Of a stretch of 49,192 nucleotides of DNA, positions 1 to 8,450 are shown one piece after another (within the stretch, counting starts at the first letter, position 1; each line of letters starts with the position of its first letter). The position numbers and the translations under genes were made by a program. The stretch spans positions 1-49,192 of the forward strand of contig JAFLCA010000003.1 of NCBI GenBank assembly GCA_017302875.1. The letters are read 5' to 3'. The notes below the pieces were generated by a model that was given only the letters and a program-made list of their open reading frames with translations, made no database searches and had not been told where the DNA came from. Origin of the DNA: Deltaproteobacteria bacterium (GTDB lineage Bacteria; Bdellovibrionota_C; UBA2361; JAFLCA01).

Positions 1-63
1 AGAGACCCAGTACAAGATCAGCCAGACGTCATTGGAGTCTTTGGCGGGCTTGCTCTAGTCTGA
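1..63 (+). CDS. C-terminal end of an upstream gene (partial)
   Basis: An open frame runs from the first base of the window and ends with TGA at 61-63. Its last residues read DVIGVFGGLALV. A strong intrinsic terminator starts 20 bases later, which is what one expects after a real gene end. Only 20 codons are visible, so no family can be assigned. The start lies outside the window. Confidence 0.45.
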   Translation, partial: RDPVQDQPDVIGVFGGLALV

Positions 64-82
64 AAAGAGTAGAGGATAGCGA

Positions 83-114
83 GGGGCAGCTTCCGAAAGG
101 AAGCTGCCCCTTTT
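83..114 (+). terminator. Rho-independent terminator
   Basis: A perfect 12-bp stem (83-94 with 99-110, arm GGGGCAGCTTCC) with a GAAA tetraloop is followed by TTTT at 111-114. It closes the transcription unit entering from the left edge of the window. Confidence 0.9.
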
Positions 115-120
115 CCTTTG

Positions 121-267
121 ATGGTCCCCAAATTCTTTGAATGTTCGATGGATCGATGGGCAGCGCTCATTCTAGCTCTTAGTACACTGCTGGCTTGTTC
201 ACCTGCGCTTGCGGATTCAATCCAGTTAGAAGAGGTCCGTGGATTCGAATCATGGAAGGCCGTGTAG
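121..267 (+). pseudogene. Truncated signal-peptide ORF, likely gene remnant
   Basis: A 48-codon frame starts just after the terminator. It has a hydrophobic segment (about residues 13-24), a Cys, and an Ala-x-Ala-type site (ending PALA-DS), as in a Sec signal peptide. Only about 17 residues follow before TAG at 265-267. There is no clear ribosome binding site for the ATG at 121 or the inner ATG at 148. The simplest reading is the 5' stub of a secreted-protein gene whose body has been lost. It could also be a true short exported peptide or chance. The next gene on the other strand begins to end 30 bases later, so the missing part is not nearby. Confidence 0.35.
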
Positions 268-296
268 ATGCGGAGAGCGTACGCAGGTTCTTTGGG

Positions 297-689
297 CTAC
301 CCGAACCGATGCGCCGGAGGATTTCTTCGGTACGGAGCATAATTGCTGCCCTCATCCTCGATTTTCCCTAGCTTCACTAAACGGGCACGGATCGCACCAA
401 CAGTGCGATCAAAGTGTTGCGCCAATTCTTGTATGTTGCGGCCACTATCATACTCGGCTGCCAGGGTGGTCTCATCAGAGACGCTCCACGGTTTCCCCAC
501 ATTTCCAGGTAGGCTGCGTCTACGAACTTCCTGTTCTACAGACTGTTGTAATGCCTTAACGGCCAGGGCCAAAGCACGAACGACCTGGGCCTGTTGATAC
601 GGACTTTCTGCCGGGAAACATTCTCCCGTCGTGGGATTAACTCCGTCTGCAAGAGCTTGAACTATGATTAAGGCGTGTGATGCATCCAT
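297..689 (-). CDS. Small HTH-containing protein of a conserved hypothetical family
   Basis: This encodes 130 residues. The start at 689 is chosen over an upstream in-frame codon because GGAGGA sits just before it. The N-terminal half (ADGVNPTTGE, then a stretch ending VVRALALAVKAL) resembles a family of small hypothetical proteins I recall from several proteobacteria. The C-terminal half (about residues 65-110: WSVSDETTLAAEYDSG, then a helix-turn-helix of the type IQELAQHFDRTVGAIRARL) looks like a SANT/Myb-like or sigma70 region 4-like DNA-binding fold. The exact role is unknown; a small DNA-binding or accessory regulator is an inference. It lies 70 bases downstream of the next minus-strand gene and may share its transcript. 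Confidence 0.75.
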   Translation of the reverse strand: MDASHALIIVQALADGVNPTTGECFPAESPYQQAQVVRALALAVKALQQSVEQEVRRRSLPGNVGKPWSVSDETTLAAEYDSGRNIQELAQHFDRTVGAIRARLVKLGKIEDEGSNYAPYRRNPPAHRFG

Positions 690-759
690 ACATTCCTCCG
701 TAAAAAGGTGTCTGGATGTATCGCTTGCGCGGGCGGAAAAGTTGCTATTGAGGAGATCT

Positions 760-1485
760 CTATTTTTCCCGAATGCCGCACGGCGTTGTATACACCGGTC
801 CTGAGAATCCACGCATTGCCACTACGCTTCTTGCCGCAAGCTGAACACACCCGCTGCCTCCATTCTTAGGAGTTGTGGTCGGTGAGGGCGAAGGCGAAGG
901 CGAAGGGGACGGAGATGGAGAGGGCGAGGGGCTCGGCGAAGGAGTTGGTGTCGGAGTCGGTTTTGGCGTGCATTTGCAGTCAACGTCCTGACAACGCTCA
1001 GCAGTAGCCTGATTTGGGGGGCCGCCGTTACATTCCAACTTGTAGGTTGGTTCCTCTCCGGTGCGCTCGGGAGAACAATTTGAATTGGGATTTAGTTCCT
1101 CACATTTAGCTTTGATTTCAGCATCTTCATTGGCCCTAGTGCATGGGTACATGTCCGCCGGTAGGAGTCCCGGATAGTATCCAGGGGCAGCGCAAATATA
1201 GGGAGTTGTATTACTTGGATCACCCGGCGCTCCACATGCTTTAGCTTTGGTACAAATGTTTGTTGAAGTGCCCGTCGAGGAAGCCAAGTCATCGCTGACT
1301 GCTTCGCTGGTACTTAGCAAAATCCCAAGTGCGAGCCCAGCGTCGTCGTCGCTGAGCTTCCCGGCCAGATAGGCATCCTCAACTTCTTGCTGGGTAAAAC
1401 TTGGCCCGCTCTGCGCATACAACGTGGATGCGCTAAGGGTCAAAACAGAGAAGAGCGAGAAACAGATTTGAGATCTCAAGCGCAT
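760..1485 (-). CDS. Secreted Cys-containing protein with Pro-Ser/Thr repeat
   Basis: This encodes 241 residues. The ATG at 1485 is preceded by AGAGGG at good spacing. Residues 1-25 form a Sec signal peptide (basic start, hydrophobic core, cleavage near LYA-QS), so the mature protein is exported. Residues about 27-70 are acidic. The middle part has about ten cysteines and may be disulphide-bonded in the periplasm or outside the cell. Residues about 172-205 are a PT/PS dipeptide tract of roughly 14 units, like a rigid linker or wall-spanning stalk, followed by a short Cys-containing tail. No enzyme motif is seen and the function is unknown. Confidence 0.75.
   Translation of the reverse strand: MRLRSQICFSLFSVLTLSASTLYAQSGPSFTQQEVEDAYLAGKLSDDDAGLALGILLSTSEAVSDDLASSTGTSTNICTKAKACGAPGDPSNTTPYICAAPGYYPGLLPADMYPCTRANEDAEIKAKCEELNPNSNCSPERTGEEPTYKLECNGGPPNQATAERCQDVDCKCTPKPTPTPTPSPSPSPSPSPSPSPSPSPSPTTTPKNGGSGCVQLAARSVVAMRGFSGPVYTTPCGIREK
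871..966 (-). repeat. Hexanucleotide tandem tract encoding Pro-Ser/Thr repeats
   Basis: On the plus strand this reads as degenerate GGCGAA/GGAGAT/GGTGTC-type 6-base units. On the coding (minus) strand they give alternating proline with serine or threonine in the secreted protein. Such tracts can change length by slippage, one dipeptide per unit, without shifting the frame. Confidence 0.7.
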
Positions 1486-1616
1486 GAAAAACCCTCTAAT
1501 TAAACCAAAACTCCTTGGAGTCTCCTTTGTTATGCCGGCAGGTCGGAATTTTGTGCCATCCGCGGCGCAGAATAACCTTGCAGTGCCTCACCCTTCCGGA
1601 CAAAACTGGCTCTATC

Positions 1617-2789
1617 ATGTCGAAATCAGACACTAAAGCTGTCGGGCCAGAGCATACAAAAGAGCGTCTCGTTTGCTTCGCGGTGGCTTGCGGAACTCTT
1701 TGCAGCCTTCTTTTGTCCTCGACCCTTTGGACCTCTTATCGTCTTTACGCAGTTGTCCCGATATTCGAATCGCTTGGAGCAGTTGCACAGGGGCTCGGCA
1801 GTGTGCCGCTGTTTTTCCTCACGTTCTTGTTGGTGGCGCTGCTTTTTGCTGGCCCAAAGCGCGTATTACTTGGGAGCTACATTTTTGCAGCGCTCCTGTT
1901 TGGAGTTCTTGATCAGAACAGGTTTCAACCTTGGTTCTTTCACAGCATACTTTTTTTCTTTGCCCTTGCTGCCTCACAGCGTCGCATGGATCTGTGTCGT
2001 CTCATCATAGCAGGTACCTATGTATGGAGCGGTCTTCAGAAGTTTAACTTCGTATTTGTCTCGGAACTATTTCCGTGGTTGGTGAGTCCCTTCATCGATG
2101 CTTCCAGCAATGCGCAGTTGCTCGCACCTTTCGCGATGTTAGTTCCGATTGTTGAAACTTCGATCGGCCTGTTGTTGTTTTTCGGAGCTACCCGTAGAGG
2201 AGCCGCATTCGCGGCGATCCTTATGCACCTTGGCATCCTGCTTAGTATTGGACCGCTCGGCCATAACTGGAATGTGGTGGTGTGGCCATGGAATCTTGAA
2301 ATGTGTGTCCTGTGTTACGTCCTCTTCATTTCACGTTCTGCTACGCATTCTCAACACAAAAGCCTGATTCCTTCGACGTTCGCCGGGCTGGTCGTTAGTT
2401 GTTTTGTGTTGCTCTTGCCAGCATTGAACTTTGTGGGCTTATGGGATGCCTATCTTTCGTTTGCCCTGTATTCAGGAAATACCTCGCAGGCGTCATTGGG
2501 ATTCGGAAGGGGGACCGCGGAGAAGCTCCCTTATTGGCTCACGAACGCAGCATCCGTAGCCGACACCGACCAGCTGCTAGTGGATTTCAGGGATTGGGCG
2601 ATAGCCGAGACGGGAGTGCCTCCATATCCTGAACCTCGTGTGATGCGCCAATCGGCACGTGCTCTGTGCAGCCGCCTGCAGCATCCAAAGGACCTTTTCT
2701 ATATTGAGACCGCTCGACCCGATCCGCGAACTGGTGAGAGAACTATCCGTACCTATTCCTGCGCAGATCTGGAAAATGAAAAGCGCTAA
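1617..2789 (+). CDS. Multi-pass membrane protein, DoxX/HTTM-like
   Basis: This encodes 390 residues from the ATG at 1617. A TTG at 1515 would add 34 polar residues that look non-coding. About eight hydrophobic segments span residues roughly 20-300, followed by a soluble C-terminal tail of about 90 residues. Conserved-looking elements include TYVWSGLQKFN in a membrane segment and GHNWNVVVWPWNLEM. These recall DoxX/MauE and HTTM-type membrane proteins, where such helices bind quinone, thiol partners or vitamin K-like substrates, but the match is by pattern only. The function is unknown. It is convergent with the next gene and the stop codons overlap. Confidence 0.7.
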   Translation: MSKSDTKAVGPEHTKERLVCFAVACGTLCSLLLSSTLWTSYRLYAVVPIFESLGAVAQGLGSVPLFFLTFLLVALLFAGPKRVLLGSYIFAALLFGVLDQNRFQPWFFHSILFFFALAASQRRMDLCRLIIAGTYVWSGLQKFNFVFVSELFPWLVSPFIDASSNAQLLAPFAMLVPIVETSIGLLLFFGATRRGAAFAAILMHLGILLSIGPLGHNWNVVVWPWNLEMCVLCYVLFISRSATHSQHKSLIPSTFAGLVVSCFVLLLPALNFVGLWDAYLSFALYSGNTSQASLGFGRGTAEKLPYWLTNAASVADTDQLLVDFRDWAIAETGVPPYPEPRVMRQSARALCSRLQHPKDLFYIETARPDPRTGERTIRTYSCADLENEKR

Positions 2790-4378
2790 GACTTCGTGGT
2801 AGCTCGCTCCACCAATCGATGTTGCAGAAGCACGCGGAACACTTTTAGCACTGGCTCGTGCAGATTCCCCATCTGCAGGGGCTTGTGCATTTTTCGGGTG
2901 GCCGTTTCACAGTCGCGAATCAGCAAGATGGCCTTGCGTCGCAGTCCGTGATCCATGGCGGGGACGTCTCTTATAAAAGCCGCTGCCGTTTCCAGACCCA
3001 AGGCGGAAATGAAATCCGCGCGACTTGTGCTGAAAGATTTGACTCGTTTGCCGGCGAACCTCAGAAAAGCCGGGATGAACTCCTGCGGAATCGCGCTCAA
3101 AACTGCGAGATCATGCGACACGTCCTGCAAAACGCCCTCAGGAACCAATTCCCGCGCCAGTTCCGCACCCAATCGTATTCTCATGTCCGTCAAGCTCTGT
3201 TGCGCTTCCCATGAGAGATCCCAACCAAGCATTTTTCCGGGAGCAGCCCTTATCGTATCCCATTCCATCTCGGCGCTGAGTTCGCCTGTCCAGTTCACTT
3301 GCGGGGCCGTTTTCGGTGGCTGTGGGCGACGCTCTTCGGGGAACGAGATCTGCGGCACAGGCACATATGAGGAGGCCTCAATTGTCACCTTGATGTCCTG
3401 AAGCGTAAGCAATGCCTCGCGGGCTGAAGTATTCCGTTCCGAGATCCAAAGAACCGTCTCAAAGATTACTTTCGCTTCCTGCGATTTGCCGAGCCGTTGA
3501 AAGCCATCGCCGCAGAAAAGCAGCGTTTCGATAAGCTGATGTACGTTACGCTCAGAGAGGCCGAATTCCTCTCGATTAAATTCTGCGCCGGAAATCGTGC
3601 GGTGGTGCGCACTGGAGATGTCATTGGCGATTTTAAATACTTGGAGCGCGCAAATGCCGCAGTCCGCAGCTCGTTCAAAGGCTGCAAGCTTCTCGCGCTC
3701 ACCAGTGTCTTTGTTTTCCGCGATCAGTCCTCGAGCGATAGAATATTCGGCCGCTTCTCTCAACGCCCAGAGGGCACGATCTCGAAAAGCCGGTTTGCCT
3801 TTGACTAACTTCGAAGAAACACTTGTCCCCTGAATTTCGAAGCTTTCACTAAGATGTCGGAATAGGATTTCTTGAGTCTCGTTTCGACAAAGCTCACTTT
3901 CGAGATCTGAAAGGCGCGACAGCCGATTGCGACTAAGGCGAGCAAACGTCGACACTACCTCGTGCGGTGCGGCAGAAATGTTGCAAGCCAGTTTTGCTAT
4001 TGCATACGCGCGCTCAGGATTTTGCGCGCGTTCCTGCAGCAAAGCTTGAACCTCGAGTGCTCGTGAAAGAATGTTGCTCACATTCTTCGGAACTTGCAGA
4101 CGAATTAAATCCGCGCCCGCAGTGAGCGCCGCATCCAGCCCGGGGCCGCGCCACACGCCGAGCGTCCTCAAAATTTCTCGTGAGAGATCGTGGGCCTCAG
4201 TGCGACGATCACTTTGTTCGAGCCTGTCGCGAGCCATGTTGCAGCGATCCCAGACTGCTTGCAGAACCTTTAACGTCTCATCGGAGGCGGGCGCTGGACT
4301 GGGACTAGGAACTGCTTGGTGGGCAGGTCTGAAGCTCGGGCGATGGTGGGCAGCTTCTCCCTGAGGGCCTAAATTCAT
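2786..4378 (-). CDS. Large helical protein of unknown function
   Basis: This encodes 530 residues from the ATG at 4378, with an AGAGAG-type ribosome site upstream. The first 30 residues are Pro/His/Ser-rich and disordered. Residues about 35-330 are predicted to be mainly alpha-helical with paired helices (for example a segment ending GDGFQRLGKSQEAKVIFETVL), as in TPR-like solenoids. A Pro-rich linker at about 345-365 leads to a second helical domain. There is no signal peptide, membrane span or catalytic motif. I do not recognise the family; a cytoplasmic scaffold is an inference. The gene stands alone, convergent on its left neighbour and divergent from the small gene at 4505. Confidence 0.75.
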   Translation of the reverse strand: MNLGPQGEAAHHRPSFRPAHQAVPSPSPAPASDETLKVLQAVWDRCNMARDRLEQSDRRTEAHDLSREILRTLGVWRGPGLDAALTAGADLIRLQVPKNVSNILSRALEVQALLQERAQNPERAYAIAKLACNISAAPHEVVSTFARLSRNRLSRLSDLESELCRNETQEILFRHLSESFEIQGTSVSSKLVKGKPAFRDRALWALREAAEYSIARGLIAENKDTGEREKLAAFERAADCGICALQVFKIANDISSAHHRTISGAEFNREEFGLSERNVHQLIETLLFCGDGFQRLGKSQEAKVIFETVLWISERNTSAREALLTLQDIKVTIEASSYVPVPQISFPEERRPQPPKTAPQVNWTGELSAEMEWDTIRAAPGKMLGWDLSWEAQQSLTDMRIRLGAELARELVPEGVLQDVSHDLAVLSAIPQEFIPAFLRFAGKRVKSFSTSRADFISALGLETAAAFIRDVPAMDHGLRRKAILLIRDCETATRKMHKPLQMGNLHEPVLKVFRVLLQHRLVERATTKS

Positions 4379-4504
4379 GAAAACACTCTCTTAAGTACAA
4401 ACGAGAAACTGTTTTATATCATAGACTTATTTGAAAAAAGGAAGCAAAATGCAGGCGACCACGGATTAGAGTTAAGAACTGCTCTTTTGGGGGTTGGCAT
4501 TATT

Positions 4505-4729
4505 ATGACTGATACATCTGGCGTCACTGATACTTGGGCTCGTCCTGTATCGAAATCTTCAACTGCTGCGCTTTTGGCGACCGAGCATCAAAAGATGCCG
4601 TCCTGGGAGTCGACTCCGGCCAAGACTGCCCGGCCCGGGGATTTGTTCCGTCATGTTGACCATGAGCCCGCCACGAAGGTTCCTCTCGAGCAGGGCGGAG
4701 AACGTAAGGGGCTCTTCGGACGCTTCTAA
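4505..4729 (+). CDS. Small protein of unknown function
   Basis: This encodes 74 residues from the ATG at 4505, with a G-rich stretch about 13 bases upstream. A TTG at 4487 is possible but less likely. The product is hydrophilic with no hydrophobic segment, and ends GGERKGLFGRF. It is rich in Thr, Ser, Pro and Ala and is likely unstructured. A clear terminator follows 24 bases after the stop, which supports a real transcription unit. No family is recognised. Confidence 0.55.
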   Translation: MTDTSGVTDTWARPVSKSSTAALLATEHQKMPSWESTPAKTARPGDLFRHVDHEPATKVPLEQGGERKGLFGRF

Positions 4730-4753
4730 GTTATTGGATCATTGAGTTAAATT

Positions 4754-4779
4754 GAGGGCCATCGAGCCCTCTTTTTTTT
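4754..4779 (+). terminator. Rho-independent terminator
   Basis: A 6-bp perfect stem (GAGGGC 4754-4759 with GCCCTC 4766-4771) with a 6-base loop is followed by eight T. It ends the small gene at 4505-4729 and isolates it from the ribosomal superoperon promoter. Confidence 0.85.
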
Positions 4780-4861
4780 GCCGCGCTTTGACCCCTTGCC
4801 AGAGTGGGGGATTTCATTTCAATATTTCGTCCCGCAAACCTCTTATTTCAGGGCGCTTTCG

Positions 4862-4891
4862 TTGACATTTCGCTGCCTTGAATGCTAATAA
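4862..4891 (+). promoter_or_regulatory. Probable sigma70-type promoter of the str-S10-spc-alpha superoperon
   Basis: A perfect -35 box TTGACA at 4862-4867 is followed after 18 bases by TAATAA at 4886-4891. A TG one base before the -10 gives an extended -10 (TGCTAATAA). Transcription would start near 4898 and leave a leader of about 355 nt before rpsL. It is the best promoter match between the upstream terminator and rpsL. Confidence 0.7.
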
Positions 4892-4897
4892 ATGGCC

Positions 4898-5255
4898 CTC
4901 GATAGTTCGAAGATTTGCTAGTTTTCTTGTGACTTTAAGGTAGTTGAAGAAGTCAGGAGAAGCTAGAAGATGCAAGGCTTAGTCCCCTGGTAAAGCAATC
5001 ATCTCGGCAATTTCTTCTACGTACGCTGCCTAGGCTTTTTCTCGATAACCGAAAATGGTTATCCGTCCGCAGAAGCCTGAACCAGGGAATGCAGCATACA
5101 TAACTAAAACGACAACGGTCACGTATTTGAACGTGCGCTGAAGAAGTGAAGCGTTCAAAGGTCGTGATTGTTTGATTGTCTCGAGATGAATTTCGTTTCG
5201 GAAGTTTTTTCGGCTGGATTTTTTTCAGCTAATGATGATCGGAGTGTAAGGGCAC
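4898..5255 (+). promoter_or_regulatory. Structured 5' leader of the rpsL superoperon
   Basis: This is a gene-free stretch between the promoter and rpsL. It holds several helices that I can pair by eye: hairpin 4918-4925 with 4959-4966 plus an inner 4931-4935/4950-4954; a nested set with CCCTGGT 4985-4991/ACCAGGG 5081-5087, AGGCTT 5032-5037/AAGCCT 5073-5078 and GATAACC 5044-5050/GGTTATC 5057-5063; a possible pseudoknot 5021-5029 with 5091-5099 (one mismatch); and TTGAACG 5127-5133/CGTTCAA 5152-5158. It has no ORF of note. A role in feedback control by a ribosomal protein or by a ligand is inferred. Confidence 0.55.
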
Positions 5256-5627
5256 ATGCCAACAATTAATCAGCTCGTTCGTAATCGTAGACAGCAACCG
5301 CGCGTGAAGAGCAAATCCCCGGCATTGGTCGGCTGTCCTCAACGTCGCGGCGTTTGCACGCGCGTGTATACACAAACCCCGAAGAAGCCGAATTCAGCGC
5401 TTCGTAAGGTGGCTCGTGTTCGCTTGACGACCGGCATGGAAGTGACCAGCTACATCCCCGGCGTAGGCCACAATCTTCAAGAGCACTCCGTCGTTCTTAT
5501 TCGCGGCGGCCGTGTGAAGGATCTTCCCGGAGTTCGTTACCACATTATTCGCGGCAAGCTCGAAGCGCACGGCGTGCAAGATCGTAAGCAGAGCCGTTCG
5601 AAGTACGGAGCAAAGAGGCCTAAATAA
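5256..5627 (+). CDS. rpsL: 30S ribosomal protein S12
   Basis: This encodes 123 residues, the usual length. S12 sits at the decoding centre of the 30S subunit and takes part in tRNA selection. The conserved decoding loops are present: [15 protein letters not shown] and the [13 protein letters not shown] segment, where streptomycin-resistance changes occur in other bacteria; the wild-type Lys residues are in place. An AAGGG site lies just before the ATG. It is the first gene of the superoperon, behind a long structured leader. A 12-bp hairpin overlaps its stop codon. Confidence 0.97.
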   Translation: MPTINQLVRNRRQQPRVKSKSPALVGCPQRRGVCTRVYTQTPKKPNSALRKVARVRLTTGMEVTSYIPGVGHNLQEHSVVLIRGGRVKDLPGVRYHIIRGKLEAHGVQDRKQSRSKYGAKRPK

Positions 5628-5652
5628 AACTTTGCGTTAGGCAAAGTTTTAT
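5624..5652 (+). promoter_or_regulatory. Perfect hairpin overlapping the rpsL stop codon
   Basis: A 12-bp perfect stem (5624-5635 with 5641-5652; arm ATAAAACTTTGC) with a 5-base loop includes the rpsL TAA in its left arm. In E. coli the rpsL-rpsG spacer is where S7 binds to repress translation. This hairpin is in the same place but is not the E. coli structure. It could act as an attenuator, a processing site or a protein site. Confidence 0.6.
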
Positions 5653-5726
5653 CCCGCCATAGCTTGCGAGTTCACGAACAAGCAGAGGCGGATGGAAGAC
5701 GAAAAAGTTTTTAGAGAGTTGAGATT

Positions 5727-6197
5727 ATGTCGAGAAAAAAAAGAGACTTTACGCGCGAAGTTCTTCCTGACCCGAAGTTTGGTGATCAGGTTGTCATGAA
5801 GTTTGTTTGCGTTTTGATGCGCAGCGGAAAGAAGGGCGTCGCAGAGCGCGCTCTTTACGGTGCATTTGATCAGATCGCAGAGAAGACGAAGGAAGATCCG
5901 CTCGGCGTTTTCCAGAAGGCTCTCGGCAATATCCGTCCGGTTGTTGAAGTTCGTTCACGCCGCGTCGGTGGTGCGAACTACCAAGTTCCGACTGAAGTTC
6001 GCGCAGAGCGCGCCCAGTCTTTGGCTCTTCGTTGGTTGGTGCAGGCCGCCAATGAGCGTGGCGAGCGTCAGCTCTCCGATCGTATCGCTAATGAGCTCTT
6101 GGATGCTGCGCAGAATCGTGGCGGAGCAGTAAAGAAGCGTGAAGATACGCACCGTATGGCTGAAGCGAACAAGGCGTTCGCGCACTTCCGCTGGTAA
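5727..6197 (+). CDS. rpsG: 30S ribosomal protein S7
   Basis: This encodes 156 residues. S7 nucleates assembly of the 30S head by binding the 3' major domain of 16S rRNA. Typical segments are seen: [40 protein letters not shown] and a C-terminal [21 protein letters not shown]. The 99-base spacer before it contains a strong hairpin. In E. coli S7 is the autoregulator of the str operon. Confidence 0.97.
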   Translation: MSRKKRDFTREVLPDPKFGDQVVMKFVCVLMRSGKKGVAERALYGAFDQIAEKTKEDPLGVFQKALGNIRPVVEVRSRRVGGANYQVPTEVRAERAQSLALRWLVQAANERGERQLSDRIANELLDAAQNRGGAVKKREDTHRMAEANKAFAHFRW

Positions 6198-6258
6198 GCA
6201 GTTTTATACGCCACCGAGTAATTAGGGTGGTCTGATTTGAAAAAGAGGATTTTGTAAC

Positions 6259-8364
6259 GTGGCTAAATTAGATCTAAGCAGAGTTCGCAATATCGGCATC
6301 ATGGCCCACATCGATGCTGGTAAGACGACTACCACTGAACGCATTTTGTACTACACCGGTATCAACTATAAGATCGGTGAAGTGCATGACGGTGCCGCGA
6401 CCATGGACTACATGGAGCTCGAGCAAGAGCGTGGTATCACCATTACTTCCGCTGCCACGACCTGTCACTGGAAGGGTTCAAATTCAGATCGTCCTGACCA
6501 CACCATCAACATCATCGATACGCCAGGCCACGTAGACTTCACTATCGAAGTTGAGCGCAGCTTGCGTGTTCTTGACGGCGCGTGCGCTGTATTCGACGGC
6601 GTGAACGGCGTTGAGCCACAGTCCGAGACTGTATGGCGCCAAGGCAACAAGTTCGGCGTTCCGCGTATTTGCTTTGTTAACAAGATGGATCGCACCGGCG
6701 CTGACTTTAATATGTCAGTTGGAACCATCCGTGATCGTCTCGGCGCAAATGCGATTCCGATTCAGTTCCCGATTGGCGCAGAGAGCAAGTATCAAGGTTT
6801 GATCGATCTCGTTGAGATGAAGGCAATCTACTATCTCGATGAGTCGAAGGGCGCCAAGTTCGAAGTTCGTGATATCCCGGCTGACTTGGCTGATGATGCG
6901 CAAAAAGCTCGCGAATTCCTCCTCGAAGCCGTCGCCGACACGGACGAAGGCATCATGGAAAAATACCTTGGTGGTACGGCCATCTCGGTTCCTGAATTGA
7001 AAGCTGCCATCCGCAAGGCCACCATTGCGATGAAGATGTTCCCGGTAATTTGCGGAAGCGCCTTCAAAAACAAGGGTGTTCAGCCTTTGCTCGATGCAGT
7101 TCTCGACTATTTGCCGTCGCCTCTCGATATTCCTCCGATGAAGGGCTCGGTCCCTGGAGCAAAGAAGGAAGACGAAGGCACGATTGAGTGCGGCCCGAAT
7201 CCAGATGGAAACATCGTCGCCTTGGCATTTAAGATTTTGACGGATCCTTTCGTCGGCGTGTTGACGTTCGTTCGCGTGTACTCGGGTACCATTACTCCGG
7301 GTATCACTTTGATGAACTCTACTCGCGACAAGAAAGAGCGTATCGGCCGCATCATGCGCGTTCATGCCGATAAGCGCGAAGAAGTAAAAGAATTGCAAGC
7401 TGGTGATATCGGCGCAGTCGTTGGTGTTAAAGAAGTTATCACCGGCGACACGCTTTGTGATCCTGATCATCCGGTGGTGTTGGAAAGCATTCATGCTCCA
7501 GCTCCGGTTATCAGCATCGCTATCGAGCCGAAGACCAAGGCTGACGAGTCGAAGATGGGTATGAGCTTGATGAAGCTCGCCAAGGAAGACCCGTCGTTGA
7601 AGGTGAGTGTCGACCAGGAATCAGGCCAGACCTTGATCGCCGGAATGGGTGAGTTGCACCTCGACATCATTAAGCAGCGCTTGTTCCGCGAGTTCGGCGT
7701 TGATACCACGGTCGGTAAGCCGCAAGTGGCATACCGTGAAACGATTCTCGGCAAAGTTGAGAATGAGACCAAGTACGCCAAGCAGACTGGTGGTCGCGGT
7801 CAGTATGGTCACGTTCTTTTGCGTGTTGAACCGCTCGAGCCTGGTAAGGGAGTCGAGTTCGTTGACGAAGTGAAGGGTGGTGTTATTCCGCGTGAATACA
7901 TTCCTGCTATCGAAGACGGTGTGCGTGAAGCTCTCGAAGGCGGTATCTTGGCCGGATTCCCGGTGATCGACTTGAAGGTTGCCGTATTTTACGGAAGCTA
8001 CCATGAAGTCGACTCGAGCGAGATGGCGTTTAAGATCGCCGGCTCGATGTGCGTTAAAGAAGCCTGCCGCAAAGCGAAGATCCAGTTGCTTGAGCCAATC
8101 ATGGCCGTAGAAGTGATTTCCCCTGATGATTTCGTAAGCACAATTGTCGGTGATTTGAACCGTCGTCGTGCCCGCATCATGGGAATGGAGCCAAGAATTG
8201 GAGCAGCTCAGGCTATTAAAGCTGAGGTGCCACTCTCGGAAATGTTCGGATACTCCACGGATTTGCGATCGAACTCGCAGGGACGTGCGGTGTTCACCAT
8301 GGAATACCATCACTATGCTCCGGTACCGAAGCATATTGAAGAGAGCTTGGCAGTAAAGGCTTAA
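6259..8364 (+). CDS. fusA: Elongation factor G
   Basis: This encodes 701 residues with a GTG start preceded by AGAGGA. EF-G is the GTPase that drives translocation of tRNA and mRNA on the ribosome. The GTPase motifs are complete: AHIDAGKTT (P-loop), RGITI (switch I), DTPGH and NKMD. They are followed by the beta-barrel domain II and the C-terminal EF-G domains ([10 protein letters not shown] and GRGQYGHV segments). Spacing to rpsG is 61 bases. It is followed by a 10-bp hairpin before tuf. Confidence 0.97.
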   Translation: MAKLDLSRVRNIGIMAHIDAGKTTTTERILYYTGINYKIGEVHDGAATMDYMELEQERGITITSAATTCHWKGSNSDRPDHTINIIDTPGHVDFTIEVERSLRVLDGACAVFDGVNGVEPQSETVWRQGNKFGVPRICFVNKMDRTGADFNMSVGTIRDRLGANAIPIQFPIGAESKYQGLIDLVEMKAIYYLDESKGAKFEVRDIPADLADDAQKAREFLLEAVADTDEGIMEKYLGGTAISVPELKAAIRKATIAMKMFPVICGSAFKNKGVQPLLDAVLDYLPSPLDIPPMKGSVPGAKKEDEGTIECGPNPDGNIVALAFKILTDPFVGVLTFVRVYSGTITPGITLMNSTRDKKERIGRIMRVHADKREEVKELQAGDIGAVVGVKEVITGDTLCDPDHPVVLESIHAPAPVISIAIEPKTKADESKMGMSLMKLAKEDPSLKVSVDQESGQTLIAGMGELHLDIIKQRLFREFGVDTTVGKPQVAYRETILGKVENETKYAKQTGGRGQYGHVLLRVEPLEPGKGVEFVDEVKGGVIPREYIPAIEDGVREALEGGILAGFPVIDLKVAVFYGSYHEVDSSEMAFKIAGSMCVKEACRKAKIQLLEPIMAVEVISPDDFVSTIVGDLNRRRARIMGMEPRIGAAQAIKAEVPLSEMFGYSTDLRSNSQGRAVFTMEYHHYAPVPKHIEESLAVKA

Positions 8365-8385
8365 GAGGAAATCGTAGACAACGAG

Positions 8386-8426
8386 AACTCTTCCTCGGAC
8401 AGGAAGAGTTAATTGGTAATTTTTTT
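8386..8426 (+). terminator. Hairpin with distal T-run between fusA and tuf
   Basis: A 10-bp perfect stem (AACTCTTCCT 8386-8395 with AGGAAGAGTT 8401-8410) is followed after about nine bases by seven T at 8420-8426. The T-run is too far from the stem for a classic terminator. It may attenuate, mark an RNA processing point, or shape tuf expression, which is normally higher than that of fusA. Confidence 0.45.
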
Positions 8427-8450
8427 ACTTAACTGTAATTGGAGCGACAT

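Noticed and set aside
6715-7494. Long minus-strand ORF (259 codons) inside fusA
   Set aside because: It is a mirror of the biased codon use of fusA; the sequence has no family look. The same holds for minus-strand frames in tuf (8409-9335) and rplE (15891-16838).
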